Below are positions 37,143-45,302 of a stretch of DNA of 64,000 bases, piece by piece (positions within the stretch are counted from its first letter, which is position 1; each line of letters opens with the position of its first letter). Origin of the DNA: JALZMG01 sp963844175 (GTDB taxonomy: Bacteria > Actinomycetota > Acidimicrobiia > Acidimicrobiales > Ilumatobacteraceae). A program made the translations under genes and the position numbers. The stretch is from positions 248,001-312,000 of the forward strand of contig CAWJNE010000007.1 of NCBI GenBank assembly GCA_963844175.1, read 5' to 3'. The notes beneath the pieces are model-generated. The model had not been told where the DNA came from and did not search any database. It saw nothing but the letters and a program-made list of their open reading frames with translations.

Positions 37143-37928
37143 ATGCTCGGGTTGACCGGCCTCGTCGCCGTCGTCACCGGCGGAGCGTCGAACATCGGGC
37201 GGGCGATCAGCCACGAGCTGGCCGGCGAGGGGGCCACGGTCGCCATCCTCGACCGGGACCACGAGATGGCCGAGCGCACGGCGGCGGAGATCACGTCCGA
37301 TGGTGGCGGCGCGGCGACCTACGCCGTCGACCTCACCGACACCGACGCGACGGCGGCCGCAGTTGCCGCCGTCGAGTCGGACATCGGTCCGATCGCCGTG
37401 CTCGTCAACAACGTCGGGTGGAACGGCACGGCCGGGTTCTTCCTCGACCTGCCGCCGGAGCGCTGGGAGCAGGCCTACCGGCGCAACCTGTTCCCGACGT
37501 TCAACGCCACCCGCGCCGTCCTGCCGGCGATGGTCGAGCGGCGCGGCGGAGCGATCGTGTCGATCGCCAGCGACGCCGGGTTCGGCGAGCCCCGGATGGG
37601 CGACTACGGCCCGATGAAGGCCGGCGTCATGGCCTTCGGCCGCACCATCGCCAAGGAGTACGGCCGCTACGGGGTGCGCTCCAACGTCGTCTGCCCCGGA
37701 CTCGTGATCCCGGCCGACGGTGCCATTGGTGCCGGCAGCCTGTGGCAGCAGGAGGTCGGCTTCGGGGAGCGTCAGATCGCCGACATCGAGCGGAGCATCC
37801 CGCTGCGTCGGCGCCCGGAGGCCGGCGACATCGCCTCGACGGTCGCCTTCCTGGCGTCATCGACGAAGGCCGGGATGCTCACGGGTCAGGTCATCAGCGT
37901 GTCCGGCGGCTTCGCCATGCCGCGCTGA
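37143..37928 (+). CDS. short-chain dehydrogenase/reductase
   Basis: A 261-residue SDR: VVTGGASNIGRAISHEL near residue 9, LVNNVGWNG near residue 87, the catalytic Ser in IVSIASDAGFG, the catalytic tyrosine/lysine in DYGPMKAGVMA, and a terminal LTGQVISVSGGF. ATG at 37143 places the glycine-rich motif correctly; the frame stays open upstream. It is followed after 13 bases by the Rieske oxygenase gene and probably acts on the same substrate. Confidence 0.88.
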   Translation: MLGLTGLVAVVTGGASNIGRAISHELAGEGATVAILDRDHEMAERTAAEITSDGGGAATYAVDLTDTDATAAAVAAVESDIGPIAVLVNNVGWNGTAGFFLDLPPERWEQAYRRNLFPTFNATRAVLPAMVERRGGAIVSIASDAGFGEPRMGDYGPMKAGVMAFGRTIAKEYGRYGVRSNVVCPGLVIPADGAIGAGSLWQQEVGFGERQIADIERSIPLRRRPEAGDIASTVAFLASSTKAGMLTGQVISVSGGFAMPR

Positions 37929-37941
37929 AGGGAACGGGCTG

Positions 37942-39093
37942 ATGCGCCACGAACGACAGGTCGAGCTGCTGCGCCGGCTGCACGGCGTCGACGCGCCACG
38001 CCCCGGCCCGCTCGGCCTGGCGAGCGTGCACAACCCGGCGAGCGCCTACACGTCGGCGGCGCGCTACGCCGAGGAGCTGGCGGCGCTGTTCCGCGGCCAG
38101 CCGAACCTGGTCGCCCTGTCGTGCGAGCTCGGCGCTCCCGGGTCCTACGTCACGCTCGGCGTGGGCGAGGTGCCGGTCGTCGCCGTGCGGCAGCGCGACG
38201 GCGGCGTGCGGGCCTTCGTCAACGTGTGCCGGCACCGCGCCGCCACGCTGCTGGCGGCGACCGGCGGTGACGGGCTGCGCTCGATCCGCTGCCCGTACCA
38301 CGCGTGGACCTACGGCCTCGACGGGTGCCTGCAGTCGTTCCCCGGCGCCGAGCCCGGGTTCGACGACGTCGACAAGGCCAGCCACGGGCTCGTCGAGCTG
38401 CCGGCGGCCGAGGCGTACGGCTTGATCTTCGTGCGCGCCGATCCCGGCGGCGCGCCTTTCGCCGTCGACGACGCGCTGCACGGCGCCGAGGAGGAGCTGG
38501 TCGACTTCGACATCGGCGCCTACCAGCACGTGGAGACGCGTCAGCGGGAGTGGAACGTCAACTGGAAGCTGGTGATGGACACCTTCACCGAGCCGTACCA
38601 CATTCCGTGGTTGCACAAGGACTCGATCGCGCCGCACTACCTGTTCGATCGGTGGATCCACGACGCCTACGGCCCGCACCAGCGGTTCATCGGCGTGCGC
38701 CGGTCGGTGGTGGCCGAGCTGGCGAAGCCGAGCGAGGACGACTGGTCGCTGCTGCCCCACGCCACGCTGCAGTACCTGCTGGTGCCGAACGCCGTCCTGA
38801 CCCACCAGCTCGACCACCTGGAGCTCTGGCGGTTCACGCCGGCCGGGGCCTCCCGCACGATCGTGCGCACCTCCGTGTACTCGCCGCCGGGCACGGCCAA
38901 GCCGGCGGCGTACTTCGCCAAGAACCTCGACGTGCTCCTCGGCGTGACGGACACCGAGGACTTCCCGATGCAGGAGCAGGTGCAGCGAAACCTGGCGTCC
39001 GGCGCGGTCGGCGAGGTGGTCTACGGGAAGATGGAACCGGCGCTGGCCGCGTACCACCTGGCGATCCGCGCCCGCCTGGCAGCTACGACCTAG
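37942..39093 (+). CDS. Rieske non-haem iron oxygenase, alpha subunit
   Basis: A 383-residue ring-hydroxylating-type oxygenase. The Rieske [2Fe-2S] motif CRHRAATLLAA…RCPYHAWTYG lies near residues 95-120 with both Cys-x-His pairs intact. The catalytic domain has the iron-binding DTFTEPYHIPWLHKD segment near residue 213. No ferredoxin or reductase gene lies nearby, so electrons must come from elsewhere. Its substrate could be an aromatic, steroid or choline-like compound. It is cotranscribed with the SDR and probably controlled by the TetR protein. Confidence 0.88.
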   Translation: MRHERQVELLRRLHGVDAPRPGPLGLASVHNPASAYTSAARYAEELAALFRGQPNLVALSCELGAPGSYVTLGVGEVPVVAVRQRDGGVRAFVNVCRHRAATLLAATGGDGLRSIRCPYHAWTYGLDGCLQSFPGAEPGFDDVDKASHGLVELPAAEAYGLIFVRADPGGAPFAVDDALHGAEEELVDFDIGAYQHVETRQREWNVNWKLVMDTFTEPYHIPWLHKDSIAPHYLFDRWIHDAYGPHQRFIGVRRSVVAELAKPSEDDWSLLPHATLQYLLVPNAVLTHQLDHLELWRFTPAGASRTIVRTSVYSPPGTAKPAAYFAKNLDVLLGVTDTEDFPMQEQVQRNLASGAVGEVVYGKMEPALAAYHLAIRARLAATT

Positions 39094-39162
39094 GTCGGTT
39101 GTGCCCGGCACCTCGGTCGTTCACGCTCGTCGCAGATCCTTCGGACCGTGGAGACGAACGTG

Positions 39163-40530
39163 ATGCGAGTTGAGTTCGGACGGCGAGCTGGTCTCGTCGG
39201 CCCGCTGGTTGTCGCCGGGCTGCTGCTGGCGGCGTGCAACGACGGATCCGACGCGTCGTCGGACACGACGGCCGATACGGCGGCAGCGAGCGTCGCGGCG
39301 ACGTCGGCGCCTGACACGACGGTGTCCGCCGCGGAGGAGACCGCGGCGGACGGCACGGCGCCGGACAACACGACGTCGGACGCGTCGGCGCCCGACGGCA
39401 CCGACGCCAACCTCGATCCCTCGGTGGACCCGGCCGGCAGCGAGGCCGACAACGAGCTGGAGGTGATCACCCCCCTGGTCGCCAACGTGCTCGCCGAGCC
39501 CCGCCCGGTGCTCGGCGACGACGAGCAGATCCACCTCGCCTACGAGCTGTTCGCCACGAACGCCGCCGAAGCCACGATGACCGTCGACCTGGTCGAGGTG
39601 CTCGGGCCGGACGGCGTTGCGATCGGCGAGCTGACGGGGGACGAGTTGCAGGGCGCGGTCCAGTACATCGCCAACCAGGAGGCGATCGGTCCTGCGCAGC
39701 AGTTCCGCGTCTTCATGGACCAGACCTTCCCGGCCGGCGCCGAGGTGCCGGAGTCGATCTCCCACCGGTTCACCGTCACGCTGACACCGGAAGATGGCGA
39801 CGTCTCCAGCACGACCGTCGTCTCGGGCGCCACAACGGTGGACACGCGTGAGGCGATCCTCGTCGGAGCGCCGCTGCGCGGCACCAAGTGGGTCGTCAGC
39901 GGCGGATGCTGCTTCCCGGCCGACTACCACCGCACGGCCACGCTCCCGGTCAACGGTCAGTTCTACGCCCCCGAGCGCTACGCCATCGACTTCGTCCAGC
40001 TCAACGACCAGGACACCCTGTACGACGGTCCGGTCGATGCCCTCGAGAGCTTCGCCTACTACGGCGACGACATCCTCTCCGTCGCCGACGGCACGGTGGT
40101 GCGCATCCAGGACGGTCTCGAGGAGCAGACACCCGGGTCGTTCGAGCCAGGGGCCACGGCAGCGTCAGCCGGCGGCAACTTCGTCGTCGTCGACATCGGC
40201 GACGGGCACTTCGCCTTCTACGCCCACCTGCAGCCCGGCAGCCTGACCGTCGAGGAAGGCGACGAGGTCACCAAGGGCGAGGTCCTCGGCCTCCTGGGCA
40301 ACACGGGCAACAGCGATGGCCCGCACCTGCACTTCCACGTGATGGACGGCCCCGGCCCACTCTCGTCGAACGGCCTGCCCTACCGGTTCGAGTCGTTCGA
40401 GGTCAGCGGTACCTTGACCAACACGGCCGACATCCCGACGGGAGTCGTCGCCGAGCTGGACGAGACGCTGACCGGCTCGTTCACGGACGTGATGCCGCTC
40501 GACAACCAGCTGCTCACCTTCCCGGACTGA
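39163..40530 (+). CDS. secreted M23-family metallopeptidase lipoprotein
   Basis: A 455-residue protein. It has a signal peptide with lipobox LLLAAC near residue 23 and a long Ala/Thr/Asp-rich linker to about residue 100. A beta-rich domain follows, then a C-terminal LytM/M23 domain with YAIDFVQLND (H-x-x-x-D-like site altered to R-Y-A-I-D), FVVVDIGDGHFAFYAHLQ and the HLHFHV zinc motif. M23 enzymes cut peptidoglycan cross-bridges. The first zinc ligand is not evident, so it may be inactive or a regulator. ATG at 39163 is preferred over GTG at 39148 because GGAG lies at the right distance. Confidence 0.82.
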   Translation: MRVEFGRRAGLVGPLVVAGLLLAACNDGSDASSDTTADTAAASVAATSAPDTTVSAAEETAADGTAPDNTTSDASAPDGTDANLDPSVDPAGSEADNELEVITPLVANVLAEPRPVLGDDEQIHLAYELFATNAAEATMTVDLVEVLGPDGVAIGELTGDELQGAVQYIANQEAIGPAQQFRVFMDQTFPAGAEVPESISHRFTVTLTPEDGDVSSTTVVSGATTVDTREAILVGAPLRGTKWVVSGGCCFPADYHRTATLPVNGQFYAPERYAIDFVQLNDQDTLYDGPVDALESFAYYGDDILSVADGTVVRIQDGLEEQTPGSFEPGATAASAGGNFVVVDIGDGHFAFYAHLQPGSLTVEEGDEVTKGEVLGLLGNTGNSDGPHLHFHVMDGPGPLSSNGLPYRFESFEVSGTLTNTADIPTGVVAELDETLTGSFTDVMPLDNQLLTFPD

Positions 40531-40534
40531 CGCG

Positions 40535-41263
40535 GTGCCATCAGTGCTGCGCGTCGGGTCGGCGCTGCCGGATCCGCCGTTCGAGCTGCCCGCCACCGGC
40601 GCCGGTTCGCCCGGTGTGACGGGGTTTGATCCGGAGGTCATGGCGGCGGTGGCGAAGGCGCTCGGCAGGGAGCTGCACGTCGTCCGCTTCACCGGCGCCG
40701 ACTTCGACGGCATCTTCGACGACCTCGAACGCGGCGAGTACGACGTCGTGGCGTCGGGCGCCACGATCACCGAGCACCGCCGGCACCTCGCCCGGTGGTG
40801 TCGGCCGTACGTCAAGTCGGGGCAGAGCCTCGTCGTGCGGGTCGACGCGGAGATCACGTCGACGGCCGACCTCGGCGGCCGGACGCTCGGGGTGCAGCGT
40901 GGCAACACGTCGGAGCCGGTCGCCGACGCGCTGCACGCCGCCGGCCAGCTCGGCGCGGTCAAGCGGTACCCGTACGAGGGGATCCTCAGTGCCCTCGACG
41001 ACGTCGAGCACGGCGTCATCGACGGGTTCATGAAGCTCGAGCCGGTGATGCGGTGGATGGTGCGTGACCGGCCGCAGCTGCACATCGTCCAGACCCGGAT
41101 CACGGCCGAAGAGCTGTCCGTGGCGGTGCGGCGTGACGACGTCGCACTGGCGGGCGAGCTGGACGCCGCGCTCGACGGGCTGCGCGCCGACGGCACCCTG
41201 GCCGGGATGGGCCGGCGATGGCTCGGCACGGACCTCCCCGGCAGCGGCACGGCGGTGGTGTGA
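40535..41263 (+). CDS. solute-binding-protein family 3-like protein without signal peptide
   Basis: A 242-residue protein with the PBP type-2 fold of amino-acid-binding proteins: RVGSALPDPPFELP near residue 6, GVTGFDPEVMAAVAKALG near residue 27, YDVVASGATITEHRR near residue 70, and GGRTLGVQRGNTSEPVADAL near residue 112. No signal peptide or lipobox is present, so it would stay in the cytoplasm. It may be a cytosolic enzyme-like or sensor derivative. Its GTG start is four bases after the metallopeptidase stop. Its stop lies in the first copy of the 69-bp tandem repeat. Confidence 0.75.
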   Translation: MPSVLRVGSALPDPPFELPATGAGSPGVTGFDPEVMAAVAKALGRELHVVRFTGADFDGIFDDLERGEYDVVASGATITEHRRHLARWCRPYVKSGQSLVVRVDAEITSTADLGGRTLGVQRGNTSEPVADALHAAGQLGAVKRYPYEGILSALDDVEHGVIDGFMKLEPVMRWMVRDRPQLHIVQTRITAEELSVAVRRDDVALAGELDAALDGLRADGTLAGMGRRWLGTDLPGSGTAVV

Positions 41264-41526
41264 GTGAGCGTCCGGGGCAGTCATCCCGCGGTGCTGGCGA
41301 TCAGTGCGAACGAACGATCGGCGGTGGTGTGAGTGAGCGTCCGGGGCAGTCATCCCGCGGTGCTGGCGATCAGTGCGAACGAACGATCGGCGGTGGTGTG
41401 AGTGAGCGTCCGGGGCAGTCATCCCGCGGTGCTGGCGATCAGTGCGAACGAACGATCGGCGGTGGTGTGAGTGAGCGTCCGGGGCAGTCATCCCGCGGTG
41501 CTGGCGATCAGTGCGAACGAACGATC
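41251..41526 (+). repeat. four perfect tandem copies of a 69-bp repeat
   Basis: The unit beginning GGCGGTGGTGTGAGTGAGCG recurs at 41251, 41320, 41389 and 41458 with no mismatch seen, and a partial fifth copy (GGCGGT) begins at 41527. The unit is 23 codons long and free of stops in the cupin frame, where it would encode VSERPGQSSRGAGDQCERTI plus three residues. Each copy contains the GTGTGAGTGAG junction where the upstream gene's TGA overlaps a GTG. There are no variable spacers, so it is not a CRISPR array. Confidence 0.97.
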
Positions 41527-41538
41527 GGCGGTCGTCTA

Positions 41539-41868
41539 GTGGCTGGGAAGCTCGTGCGGCTCTGGACGGACGGCGCCGGCCGCTCGCAGTTCGCCGAAGG
41601 TCCGCTCGACGTGCCGCGCACGGCGGTGTCGTCGATCCACCTCGAGGAGACATCGGCCGGCGGTGCGCTCGACTGGCACGTGGCCCCGTGCCGGCAGTAC
41701 GTCGTCACGCTCGCCGGGACGCTGCGCTTCACGACGCGTGACGGCGACACGTTCGTGCTGGCGCCCGGCGACGTCCTGCTGGCTGAGGACACGTCCGGCT
41801 CCGGCCATCGGTGGGAGCTGATCGACGACCAGCCGTGGCGCCGCCTGTACGTCGAGCTCGGCCCCTGA
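41539..41868 (+). CDS. small cupin-domain protein
   Basis: A 109-residue single-cupin protein: SIHLEETSAGGALDWHVAP near residue 37, YVVTLAGTLRFTTRDGDTFVLAPGDVLLAED near residues 55-85, then HRWELIDDQPWRRLYVEL. The first cupin motif keeps one His only. The start is uncertain. GTG at 41539 gives a normal core protein. GTG at 41260, in a GTGA overlap with the previous gene, would add four 23-residue repeats and make a 202-residue protein. The function is unknown. Confidence 0.72.
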   Translation: MAGKLVRLWTDGAGRSQFAEGPLDVPRTAVSSIHLEETSAGGALDWHVAPCRQYVVTLAGTLRFTTRDGDTFVLAPGDVLLAEDTSGSGHRWELIDDQPWRRLYVELGP

Positions 41869-41932
41869 GCCTGTTCTTCACCGGTTCTGGGGTCGCGGAT
41901 GACACCAACGTTCGTAGAGAACGGGTCTCAGG
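41864..41932. terminator. possible bidirectional terminator between the cupin gene and hypF
   Basis: An imperfect inverted repeat (CCTGAG-CCTGTTCT against AGAACGGG-CTCAGG) spans the gap between these convergent genes and covers both stop codons. The loop is about 40 bases and no T-run follows, so the assignment is weak. Confidence 0.3.
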
Positions 41933-44168
41933 CGCGGAGGTGGGCGGCGGCGATGGCGGCTTGGCCGAGGCTGATGCCGCCGTCGTTGCAGGGGACCTGG
42001 CGGTGGCGCAGCACGGTGAACCCCGACGCCTCGGCGACGCGTGTCACCTCGCGCAGTAGGACGACATTGGCGAACACGCCGCCGCTGAGAGCGATCGTGT
42101 CGAGGCCCGTCGAGTCGCCGACCTGGCGGCAGCGCTCGACCACGCCGGCCGCCAGCCCGAGGTGGAAGCGGGCGGCGATGGTCGGCGCCGGGACCCCGAC
42201 CCGGAGGTCGGCCAGCGCGCCGGCCACGAGGTCGGTGCCGCGCAGCACGGGACCGTCGACCGCCATCGGGTACGCGTCGCGGACGGCCGGGTCGACGATC
42301 GCCTCCAGCTCGATCGCTGCTTGACCCTCGTAGGTCGCGGTCGAGCGCACGCCGACGAGCGCCGCGACGGCGTCGAACAGCCGGCCCGCCGAGGACGTCA
42401 TCGGCGACGCCACACCGGCCCGGGCCATCGCCAGGACCTCGTCCCAGCGGGCCTGCTCGCGCAGCGCCGCCGGAACCTCGTCGAGGGCGCCGAGCTCGTC
42501 GAGGTACATCGCGGCCATCCGCCACGGCTCGTCGGTCGCTGCGTCGCCCCCCGGCAGCGGGACCGGGGCCAGCCACCCGACGCGCTCGAACCCGTTGACG
42601 TCGGCGACCAGCACCTCACCGCCCCACACCGTGCCGTCGGTCCCGTAGCCGGTGCCGTCGAAGGCCACGCCGATCGCCGGCCCCTCCAGCCCGTTGTCGA
42701 CGAGGCACGACACCACGTGGGCGTGGTGGTGCTGCACGCCGATCGCTGGCAGCTCGCGCTGCTCCGCCAGCTCGAGCGCGAACGTCGTCGACAGGTAGTC
42801 GGGATGGAGGTCGTGGGCCACGGCTTCGGGGACGATCTCGAAGAGTCGACCGACGTGCTCGACGGCCTCCTGGAACGAGCGGTACGCCTCCCAGTTCTTG
42901 AGGTCGCCGATGTGGTGCGACACGAACACCCGCCGACCCCGGGCGAGGGCGATCGTCGACTTCAGCTCGGCGCCGCAGGCCAGCAGCGGGCGCGATGCGG
43001 CGGATGGCAGCGTGAGGGGCGCCGGCGCGTACCCGCGGCTGCGGCGTAGCGGATACGGCTTGCCGTCGACGACGCGCACCACCGAGTCGTCGACGCGGAT
43101 GTGGATCGGGCGGTCGTGACCCAGGCGGCGATCGGCGATCGGCGCCAGCCGATCGGCGGCGTCGGCGTCCCGGTAGGCGATCGGTTCGTCCGACACGTTG
43201 CCCGAGGTCAGGACGATCGGCGCACCGACCGCGGCGAGCAGCAGGTGGTGCAACGGGGTGTACGGCAGCAGCAGTCCGAGCTGGCGCAATCGCGGCGCCA
43301 CCGCCGGAGCGACACCCGCGCCGTCACGCATCGGCAGCAGCACGATCGGTCGGGCCGGCGACGCCAGCACCTGCGCCGCCGCCGTGTCGACCGCGCACAG
43401 CTCGCTGGCCGCTTCGACCGACCCGACCATCACGGCGAACGGCTTGTCCTCGCGGTGCTTGCGCGAACGCAGTCGGGCGACCGCCGCCTCGGCCGATGCC
43501 AACGTCGCCAGGTGGTAGCCCCCGAGGCCCTTGACGGCGACGATCTCGCCCGCCCGCAACGCGGCCGCCACGTCGTCGATCGGTTGATCGAGCGCCGGCC
43601 CGCACGCCGGACAGCACACCGGCTGGGCGTGGAACCGGCGGTCGACCGGGTCGTCGTACTCGGCCCGGCACGCCGCGCACATGGCGAACGACGCCATCGT
43701 CGTGTTCGGCCGGTCGTACGGGATGGTGGTCACGATCGTGTACCGCGGCCCGCAGTTGGTGCAGTTCGTGAACGCGTACCCGTGGCGCCGGTCGGCCGGA
43801 TCGAGCACCTCGGCCAGGCAGTCGGGGCACGTCGCCACGTCCGGTGACACGAGGGTCGCCGCCCGCCCGGTCGAGCTGGGACGGATCGAGAACCCGTCGT
43901 CACCGACCACGTCGATGCTGGCCACCTCGACCGACTCGACGACGGCCAACGTCGGTGGCCGGTCGACGAGCGCCCGCTGCAGGGCGTCCAGACCCGCCGG
44001 CGAACCCTCGGCCTCGATGACAACACCGGCAGCGGTGTTGGTGACGAACCCGGTCAGGCCGAGCTGGTGGGCGAGGGCGTGGACGAACGGCCGGAACCCG
44101 ACGCCCTGGACGATCCCGCCGACCTCGAAGCGCCGGCGTTCGCCCGCCTCGTTCGTCGCGCCGGCCAT
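41928..44168 (-). CDS. hypF: [NiFe]-hydrogenase maturation carbamoyltransferase HypF
   Basis: Makes the thiocarboxamide precursor of the cyanide ligands of the hydrogenase active site from carbamoyl phosphate, on HypE. The 746-residue protein has all domains: acylphosphatase (GIVQGVGFRPFVHAL near residue 17), two zinc-finger-like repeats (CPDCLAEVLDPADRRHGYAF with NCTNCGPRY, then CAACRAEY and CCPACG), a YrdC domain (IVAVKGLGGYHLA near 215) and a Kae1-like domain (GVQHHHAHVVSCL near 500). ATG at 44168 sits 80 bases from the divergent hhyS start. Confidence 0.95.
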   Translation of the reverse strand: MAGATNEAGERRRFEVGGIVQGVGFRPFVHALAHQLGLTGFVTNTAAGVVIEAEGSPAGLDALQRALVDRPPTLAVVESVEVASIDVVGDDGFSIRPSSTGRAATLVSPDVATCPDCLAEVLDPADRRHGYAFTNCTNCGPRYTIVTTIPYDRPNTTMASFAMCAACRAEYDDPVDRRFHAQPVCCPACGPALDQPIDDVAAALRAGEIVAVKGLGGYHLATLASAEAAVARLRSRKHREDKPFAVMVGSVEAASELCAVDTAAAQVLASPARPIVLLPMRDGAGVAPAVAPRLRQLGLLLPYTPLHHLLLAAVGAPIVLTSGNVSDEPIAYRDADAADRLAPIADRRLGHDRPIHIRVDDSVVRVVDGKPYPLRRSRGYAPAPLTLPSAASRPLLACGAELKSTIALARGRRVFVSHHIGDLKNWEAYRSFQEAVEHVGRLFEIVPEAVAHDLHPDYLSTTFALELAEQRELPAIGVQHHHAHVVSCLVDNGLEGPAIGVAFDGTGYGTDGTVWGGEVLVADVNGFERVGWLAPVPLPGGDAATDEPWRMAAMYLDELGALDEVPAALREQARWDEVLAMARAGVASPMTSSAGRLFDAVAALVGVRSTATYEGQAAIELEAIVDPAVRDAYPMAVDGPVLRGTDLVAGALADLRVGVPAPTIAARFHLGLAAGVVERCRQVGDSTGLDTIALSGGVFANVVLLREVTRVAEASGFTVLRHRQVPCNDGGISLGQAAIAAAHLRA

Positions 44169-44248
44169 GACCCCTTGCCTCGAATGATACTGTCCAGTCT
44201 CGGGGAGCGAAGCGACCAAGGTCCTGGGGGGACCGGAAGGAGCGAGCC
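44169..44248. promoter_or_regulatory. divergent promoter region between hypF and hhyS
   Basis: An 80-base gap between diverging hydrogenase operons. It contains an AT-rich patch (CGAATGATACTG, 44181-44192) whose reverse strand shows TATCAT, a possible -10 for hypF. A short inverted repeat, GGTCC-5-GGACC (44220-44234), lies just before the AAGGAG box of hhyS (44237-44242). The repeat could mask the ribosome-binding site or bind a regulator; both ideas are inference. Confidence 0.45.
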
Positions 44249-45283
44249 ATGCCGGGGACGGAAGCGGATCCGATCCACATCCTGTGGATCAACGCCGGTC
44301 TGAGCTGCGACGGCGACTCGGTTGCGCTGACCTCGGCGACGCAGCCGAGCGTGGAGGAGATCGCGCTGGGGGCGCTGCCAGGCCTTCCCAAGATCGCCGT
44401 CCACTGGCCGTTGATCGACTTCGAGTGCGGTCCCACGGGCGGTGCGGACGACTTCCTCGAGTGGTTCCGCAAGGCGGATCGCGGTGAGCTCGAACCGTTC
44501 GTGCTCGTCGTCGAGGGGTCGATCCCCAACGAGGAGCTGTCCGGCGAGGGCTACTGGTGCGGGTTCGGGAACGACCCGGCGACGGGGCAGCCGATCACGA
44601 CCAACGAGTGGCTCGACCGGCTGACGCCGAAGGCGTTGGCCGTCGTGGCCGTCGGGACGTGCGCCACCTACGGCGGCATCCACGCCATGTCCGGCAACCC
44701 GACCGGGGCGATGGGGGTGCCCGACTACCTCGGCTGGGACTGGAAGTCGAAGGCCGGCATCCCGATCGTGTGCGTGCCGGGCTGCCCGATCCACCCGGAC
44801 AACCTGGCCGAGACGCTGACCTACCTCCTCTACATGGCGACCGGTCAAGCGCCGATGATCCCGCTCGACGAGGCCCTGCGCCCGCAGTGGCTGTTCGGGA
44901 TGACCGTGCACGAGGGTTGCGACCGCGCCGGCTATTACGAGCAGGGCGTGTTCGCCGACGAGTACGGCGCCCCCACCTGCATCGTCAAGCTCGGCTGCTG
45001 GGGCCCGGTGGTCAACTGCAACGTGCCCAAGCGGGGCTGGACCAACGGCGTCGGCGGGTGCCCGAACGTCGGTGGCATCTGCATCGGCTGCACGATGCCG
45101 GGCTTCCCGGACAAGTTCATGCCGTTCATGGACGAACCGCCGGGCGGGAAGCTGTCCAGCGGCGTCAGCAAGGGCTACGGCGCGCTCATCCGTCGACTGC
45201 GCAACGTCACGAACAAGACGCTGAACGAGGAACCCAAGTGGCGCAAGCGGGGCAAAGAACTGCTCACCGGGTACCGGCGCTGA
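44249..45283 (+). CDS. hhyS: group 1h (actinobacterial high-affinity) [NiFe] hydrogenase small subunit
   Basis: Carries the iron-sulfur relay that takes electrons from the NiFe site during H2 oxidation. The 344-residue protein has no Tat signal, so the enzyme faces the cytoplasm. Proximal-cluster ligands appear as C20, D23, C138 and C179; the Asp in CDGD replaces the usual cysteine, which is characteristic of actinobacterial-type hydrogenases. H221, C224, C244 and C250 fit the distal cluster; C257, C271, C278 and C281 lie in the medial region. A strong AAGGAG box precedes the ATG. hhyL follows after 19 bases. Confidence 0.95.
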   Translation: MPGTEADPIHILWINAGLSCDGDSVALTSATQPSVEEIALGALPGLPKIAVHWPLIDFECGPTGGADDFLEWFRKADRGELEPFVLVVEGSIPNEELSGEGYWCGFGNDPATGQPITTNEWLDRLTPKALAVVAVGTCATYGGIHAMSGNPTGAMGVPDYLGWDWKSKAGIPIVCVPGCPIHPDNLAETLTYLLYMATGQAPMIPLDEALRPQWLFGMTVHEGCDRAGYYEQGVFADEYGAPTCIVKLGCWGPVVNCNVPKRGWTNGVGGCPNVGGICIGCTMPGFPDKFMPFMDEPPGGKLSSGVSKGYGALIRRLRNVTNKTLNEEPKWRKRGKELLTGYRR

Positions 45284-45302
45284 GATCGAGGAGACGACAA
45301 CG

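Noticed and set aside
41251..41526. CRISPR array
   Set aside because: The 69-bp units are directly adjacent and identical with no unique spacers, and no cas gene is nearby.
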